NCBI GenBank assembly: GCA_964490725.1
Contig: CAZBDU010000006.1
Location: 1-64,000 of the forward strand
Reading direction: 5' to 3'
DNA: 64,000 bases
From: CAZBDU01 sp964490725
GTDB lineage: Bacteria > Spirochaetota > Spirochaetia > SZUA-6 > DRHE01
This document shows, piece after piece, positions 60,953 to 64,000 of this stretch. Positions within the stretch are counted from its first letter, which is position 1, and the number at the start of each line of letters is the position of its first letter. The notes beneath the pieces are model-generated. The model made no database searches. It saw nothing but the letters and a program-made list of their open reading frames with translations, and was not told where the DNA came from. The position numbers and the translations under genes were made by a program.

Positions 60953-62782
60953 TCAGGGCCAGGCGAGCTGCGGCTGGTAGTTCGGGACGCCTTCTTCGCT
61001 CCAGTTCCGCAAGGCGTAGTACCGCTTGAGCTCGGCCAGATAGTCGGCCCTGGGGACCGTCCGTCCGCTGGAACCTCCTGCGAGCAGCGGTTCCTCGAAG
61101 AACCTGGCCGGAAGCAGGTCGTCCGCCTCGGTAAGGCCGCACTTGAGGTTGTACACCCGGCCGAGCGTGACGATGTCGTTGGCGATACCCTTGAGCTCCT
61201 CCTGCCGTTTCTCCATGCCGGTGAGCAGGTACAGCAGCCGGGAGCAGTCCTCCCAGGTCAGCAGGTCACGGTTGAGGAAGCGGCAGAGGATGAAGCAATC
61301 CGCCACGGCGTTGAAGTCAATCATGTTGCGAACCAACTCGGCCTTCCGTGCCAGCGAAAAGCGGTCCACCCTCCGGTCCGGCCCGGATAGCTCGTGGTCA
61401 CGAGCGGACCCGGAGATGTCGCGGGCATAGGAGTTGGAGCTCAGATGGGTGGCCCCCCGATTGCCTACCCCATAGGTCACCGCCATCGACTGCACCCCGC
61501 GCGGGTCGTATCCTGCCGGCTCCAGCCCTTTGACATGGACGGCCAGGTCCTCCAGCCCCAGCTCCGCGGCCACCGCTCGCACTCCCTCGCCCAACAGGTG
61601 CCAGGCGCGCTCCCTCGAGGAGATTCCTTCCAGAAACCGGAGCATGCCTTCCGTGTCCCCGTAGGCGATCCGGTAGCCCTTGGGCGCCCGCCCCTGTTCG
61701 GTGGCGTCCATGAGCAGCCCGAGCAGGTTCCCTCCGTGCATGGTGTCGATGCCCAGCCGGTCGCAGGTGTCGTTCAGCTTGATTATCCCGCGCAGGTCCC
61801 CGACGTCGCACAGGCCTCCGAACGCGTAGATCGTCTCGAACTCCGGCCCGTCGATCTCGATTCCGGCGTAGGGCCCGTCCTTGACCCGGTTGATGTGGGC
61901 GCAACGGATCGGGCACCCGCGGCAGCTGGAGCTCCGCACCAGGGTGTGGCTGCGCATGTACTCGAAGTCGATCCGGTCCCGGGCGTTTGCCTCCCCCCGA
62001 TGCCAATAGTGACTGGGGAACACCCCCAGCTCGTTCGCCTTGGAAACGAAGTTCACCGTCCCGGCCGCCGGGTACACCTTTCCCGTCCCGGGATGCTCGC
62101 GAATGCGCTCGAAGAGCTCTCTTACGTACTGCCGCAGCCCCTGGGGGTCGTGCACCTCCACCGTGCCAGTGCCCGTCAGGACCACGGCCTTGAGCCGCTT
62201 GGCGCCCATGACCGCCCCGGAACCCATCCGCCCGAAATGGCGGTGCCGGTTGTGGCCGATGCAGGCGTAGCGCACGCGGTTCTCCCCGGCAGGGCCGATG
62301 GACAGCACCTGAGCGGAGGCGCCGGAGCGCTCCTTCAAGAGGGCCTCGGTCTCGTAGATGTCCCGTCCCCACAGCGAGGAGGCCTCCTCGATGGACACCT
62401 GCTCGTCGCGAATGGACACGAAGACCGGCCCCGCGGCGGCACCCTCGACGACGATGGCGTCGTAGCCCGCCTTCTTCATGAAGTGGCCGAAGCTTCCGCC
62501 CACGTAGGAGTCGGCGACCAGGCCGTTCAGGGGTGATCGAGTGTACAGGCCCGCCCGAGTTGCCGTGGGCACCGAGGTCCCGCCTGCCGGACCGGCGACC
62601 AGGATCATCCGGTTTTCCGGCGAGAACGCATCGATCTTCACGGAGTTCTCCAGGAAATTCAGACAGGTGCCCAACCCTTTCCCGCCCAGGTACCGATCGA
62701 CGGGCTGCGGGGGCAGCTCCTCCCGCGACACGCTTCCGCTCGTCAGGTCGATCCTCAGCACCGTCCCTCGATGGCCTTTCAT
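60953..62782 (-). CDS. Tungsten aldehyde:ferredoxin oxidoreductase
   Basis: The 609-residue AOR-family enzyme oxidises aldehydes to acids with ferredoxin as acceptor, using a tungsto-bispterin and a [4Fe-4S] cluster. Cluster ligands are the CRGCPIRC set (~284-291) and the later Cys in LKCGLTEADDLLPARF. N-terminal GTVLRIDLTSGSVSREELP and GGTSVPTATRAGLYTRSPL are family hallmarks. GGGGGGAACC lies before ATG 62782. It ends facing the E1 gene (109-base gap) and is preceded by an SDR gene on the same strand. It indicates an anaerobic organism. Confidence 0.92.
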   Translation of the reverse strand: MKGHRGTVLRIDLTSGSVSREELPPQPVDRYLGGKGLGTCLNFLENSVKIDAFSPENRMILVAGPAGGTSVPTATRAGLYTRSPLNGLVADSYVGGSFGHFMKKAGYDAIVVEGAAAGPVFVSIRDEQVSIEEASSLWGRDIYETEALLKERSGASAQVLSIGPAGENRVRYACIGHNRHRHFGRMGSGAVMGAKRLKAVVLTGTGTVEVHDPQGLRQYVRELFERIREHPGTGKVYPAAGTVNFVSKANELGVFPSHYWHRGEANARDRIDFEYMRSHTLVRSSSCRGCPIRCAHINRVKDGPYAGIEIDGPEFETIYAFGGLCDVGDLRGIIKLNDTCDRLGIDTMHGGNLLGLLMDATEQGRAPKGYRIAYGDTEGMLRFLEGISSRERAWHLLGEGVRAVAAELGLEDLAVHVKGLEPAGYDPRGVQSMAVTYGVGNRGATHLSSNSYARDISGSARDHELSGPDRRVDRFSLARKAELVRNMIDFNAVADCFILCRFLNRDLLTWEDCSRLLYLLTGMEKRQEELKGIANDIVTLGRVYNLKCGLTEADDLLPARFFEEPLLAGGSSGRTVPRADYLAELKRYYALRNWSEEGVPNYQPQLAWP

Positions 62783-62882
62783 GGTTCCCCCCCGGCCAGC
62801 CGGGCTCCTGCGATCTACCCGCGGCCTGCCGTGCATTCGTGCCGTTCAGGCGCCCGCCGCCACGTGCTTCGAATGCCGCCGC

Positions 62883-63758
62883 TCATACTCCCGCCCAGGC
62901 GCTGAGCCCGCCGTCCACCACGATCACGGCCCCGGTGACAAAGCTGGCCTGCGGCGATACCAGGTAAAGCGCGGCCCCTGCGATCTCTTCCGGGCGGCCC
63001 AGCCGGGCCATCGGCACGGAACCCAGGACCTGCCGCCCTCGCTCGGTGAGCCCTCCGTCCTCCTCCAGCAGGAGGAACCGGTTCTGCTCCGTGAGGATGA
63101 ACCCGGGAGCGATGGCGTTCACCCGTATCCTGGGGGAATACTCCCGGGCCATGTGGACGGCCAGCCACAGGGTGAAGCTGTCGGTGGCCGCCTTGCCGTT
63201 GGAGTACGCGACGGCCCGTGTGAGCGGGCGGGTGCCCGCTACGCTGGAAACGTTGAGAATGACCCCGGTCCCCTGTTCGGCGAACTCCCGCCCGACCTCC
63301 TGGGAAGGAATGACCGCGCTCAGGTAGTTCAGCCGGGTCACCCCTTCCAGCGCCCCGGTAGGGATGTCGAAGAAGGACAGCTCGGCGGAGGTCGTGGCTT
63401 CCCGACGGCTGCCGCCGGCGCCGTTTACCAGGATGTCCACGCTCCCGTGCCGCTCCAGGGTGCCGTGCAGCGCTTCCCGAACACTGCCTCGGTCCAGGAC
63501 GTCGCAGGCGTGCGCCGACACGGCTCGCTCCGGACCGGACCCCGGTCCGCCGCATGCCGGTTCGCCGGGCGGCGGCGCCGGCCCCGTCGTGGGCGCCTGC
63601 GTCGCGATCTCGGCGGCCTTGCGTTCCGCCGCCTCTGCGGAGAGGTCCCAGATGGCTACGGCGGCGCCTTCGGCGGCCAGCGCCCGCGCGATCTCGCCAC
63701 AGATGGCCCCCCCTCCGCCGGTGACCACCGCCACCTTCCCTTTCAAGCCCAGGTCCAC
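62883..63758 (-). CDS. SDR-family dehydrogenase, D-mannonate oxidoreductase-like
   Basis: The 291-residue short-chain dehydrogenase starts at GTG 63758 after a run of seven G. It has TGGGGAICGEIARAL as NAD motif, NGAGGSRREATT, SSVAGTRPLTRAVAYSNGKAA (Ser, Tyr, Lys) and FVTGAVIVVDGGLSAWAGV at the end. The long insertion after strand 3 (PTTGPAPPPGE and on, ~54-80) and the AYSNGKAA style resemble D-mannonate oxidoreductase-type SDRs. The VOC-family gene is just upstream (12-base gap), so the two are co-transcribed. Confidence 0.83.
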   Translation of the reverse strand: MDLGLKGKVAVVTGGGGAICGEIARALAAEGAAVAIWDLSAEAAERKAAEIATQAPTTGPAPPPGEPACGGPGSGPERAVSAHACDVLDRGSVREALHGTLERHGSVDILVNGAGGSRREATTSAELSFFDIPTGALEGVTRLNYLSAVIPSQEVGREFAEQGTGVILNVSSVAGTRPLTRAVAYSNGKAATDSFTLWLAVHMAREYSPRIRVNAIAPGFILTEQNRFLLLEEDGGLTERGRQVLGSVPMARLGRPEEIAGAALYLVSPQASFVTGAVIVVDGGLSAWAGV

Positions 63759-63770
63759 GGCACCCCCCCG

Positions 63771-64000
63771 CTACGCCTGCCGGAGCTCGACGACTTCCCC
63801 GTCCGGGCCGCAGAAGTACACGATCCACACTCCGGGCCGGAACTCCACCGGCTCTCCCAAGAACTCCACGCCCCGCGCCTTCAGGCGTGCGCAGTCGGCC
63901 CGCACGTCATCGGAGCTGAAGCCCATATGAATGTGGCCCAGGTCCGCCTGTTTCCGCCGCCCCCCCGGGATCGGCTCTCCCCGCGGCCGGGTGTACTCGA
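63771..64000 (-). CDS. VOC (glyoxalase-like) protein, C-terminal part
   Basis: The last 75 residues of a vicinal-oxygen-chelate protein: HIHMGFSSDDVRADCARLKA, ARGVEFLGEPVEF, then VYFCGPDGEVVELRQA. The His of HIHMGF and the Glu of VVEL are typical metal ligands. The gene enters from the right edge, so its start is outside the window. Activity cannot be named (glyoxalase, epimerase, dioxygenase or resistance protein). Confidence 0.8.
   Translation of the reverse strand, partial: EYTRPRGEPIPGGRRKQADLGHIHMGFSSDDVRADCARLKARGVEFLGEPVEFRPGVWIVYFCGPDGEVVELRQA

Overview
This window is a GC-rich, densely packed bacterial chromosome segment with no rRNA, tRNA, CRISPR or insertion sequence that I could see. 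It looks like an anaerobic diderm, most likely a high-GC Spirochaetota (moderate confidence). The reasons are a complete nine-gene V-type ATPase in the ntpFIKECGABD order, a solute-binding protein whose mature end reads GGQQEG, outer-membrane proteins (a BamA-type barrel, a FecR-like protein, a small barrel), a tungsten aldehyde:ferredoxin oxidoreductase, a UGA-encoded selenoprotein, and a small orphan protein of a type I associate with spirochaetes. Several genes (SMP-30 at 960, an MDR oxidoreductase at 40433, the V-ATPase operon at 50526, ppc at 50943) have a -35/-10 pair only a few bases before the start codon, so leaderless or near-leaderless mRNAs seem common.

Region 1-5.8 kb: an RseC/MucC-like Cys-rich membrane protein behind a promoter carrying a CsoR-type palindrome, an SMP-30 lactonase, bacterioferritin, a C-terminal remnant of an aldo/keto reductase, an MFS transporter, a D-2-hydroxyacid dehydrogenase, and a chimeric open frame holding the middle of a dead sugar-ABC permease.

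Region 5.9-15.2 kb is the most interesting: a divergent pair and catabolic operon. A PHP/DUF3604 hydrolase faces a GntR-type DNA-binding domain fused to a cytoplasmic solute-binding-protein domain. That sensor domain is a clear paralogue of the true solute-binding protein encoded next to it, which is followed by two ABC permeases, a cytoplasmic arylsulfotransferase-like beta-propeller and a non-pyrrolysine MttB-family methyltransferase. A strong promoter with an inverted repeat at the start of the regulator gene suggests autoregulation.

Region 15.2-32.7 kb: AKR, membrane GGDEF-EAL protein with an altered EAL residue, FetAB-type exporter, beta-hydroxyacid dehydrogenase, DUF4389 protein, L-arabinose isomerase, GlcD-like FAD oxidase, GldA-like dehydrogenase, radical SAM protein, MutS-related ATPase, and a two-domain M16 peptidase preceded by tandem 12-bp Shine-Dalgarno-like repeats.

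Region 32.8-41.5 kb is rich in envelope genes: FemAB-like transferase, a three-part protease/TolB-propeller/BamA-barrel protein, a redoxin with a UPFC (selenocysteine) motif and a SECIS-like hairpin, a FecR protein with a strong 5' UTR hairpin, a barrel protein, a spirochaete-type orphan, a decayed MFS gene and an MDR oxidoreductase. Region 41.5-50.5 kb is the V-ATPase operon, which ends with an overlapping PTS EIIA-type gene. Region 50.6-64 kb holds PEP carboxylase, glucose-dehydrogenase-like SDR plus transaldolase, archaeal-type aspartate-semialdehyde dehydrogenase, a secreted small protein, and a final carbon-oxidation group: SDR, fused E1 alpha-beta dehydrogenase without E2/E3, AOR, SDR and a VOC protein cut by the window edge.
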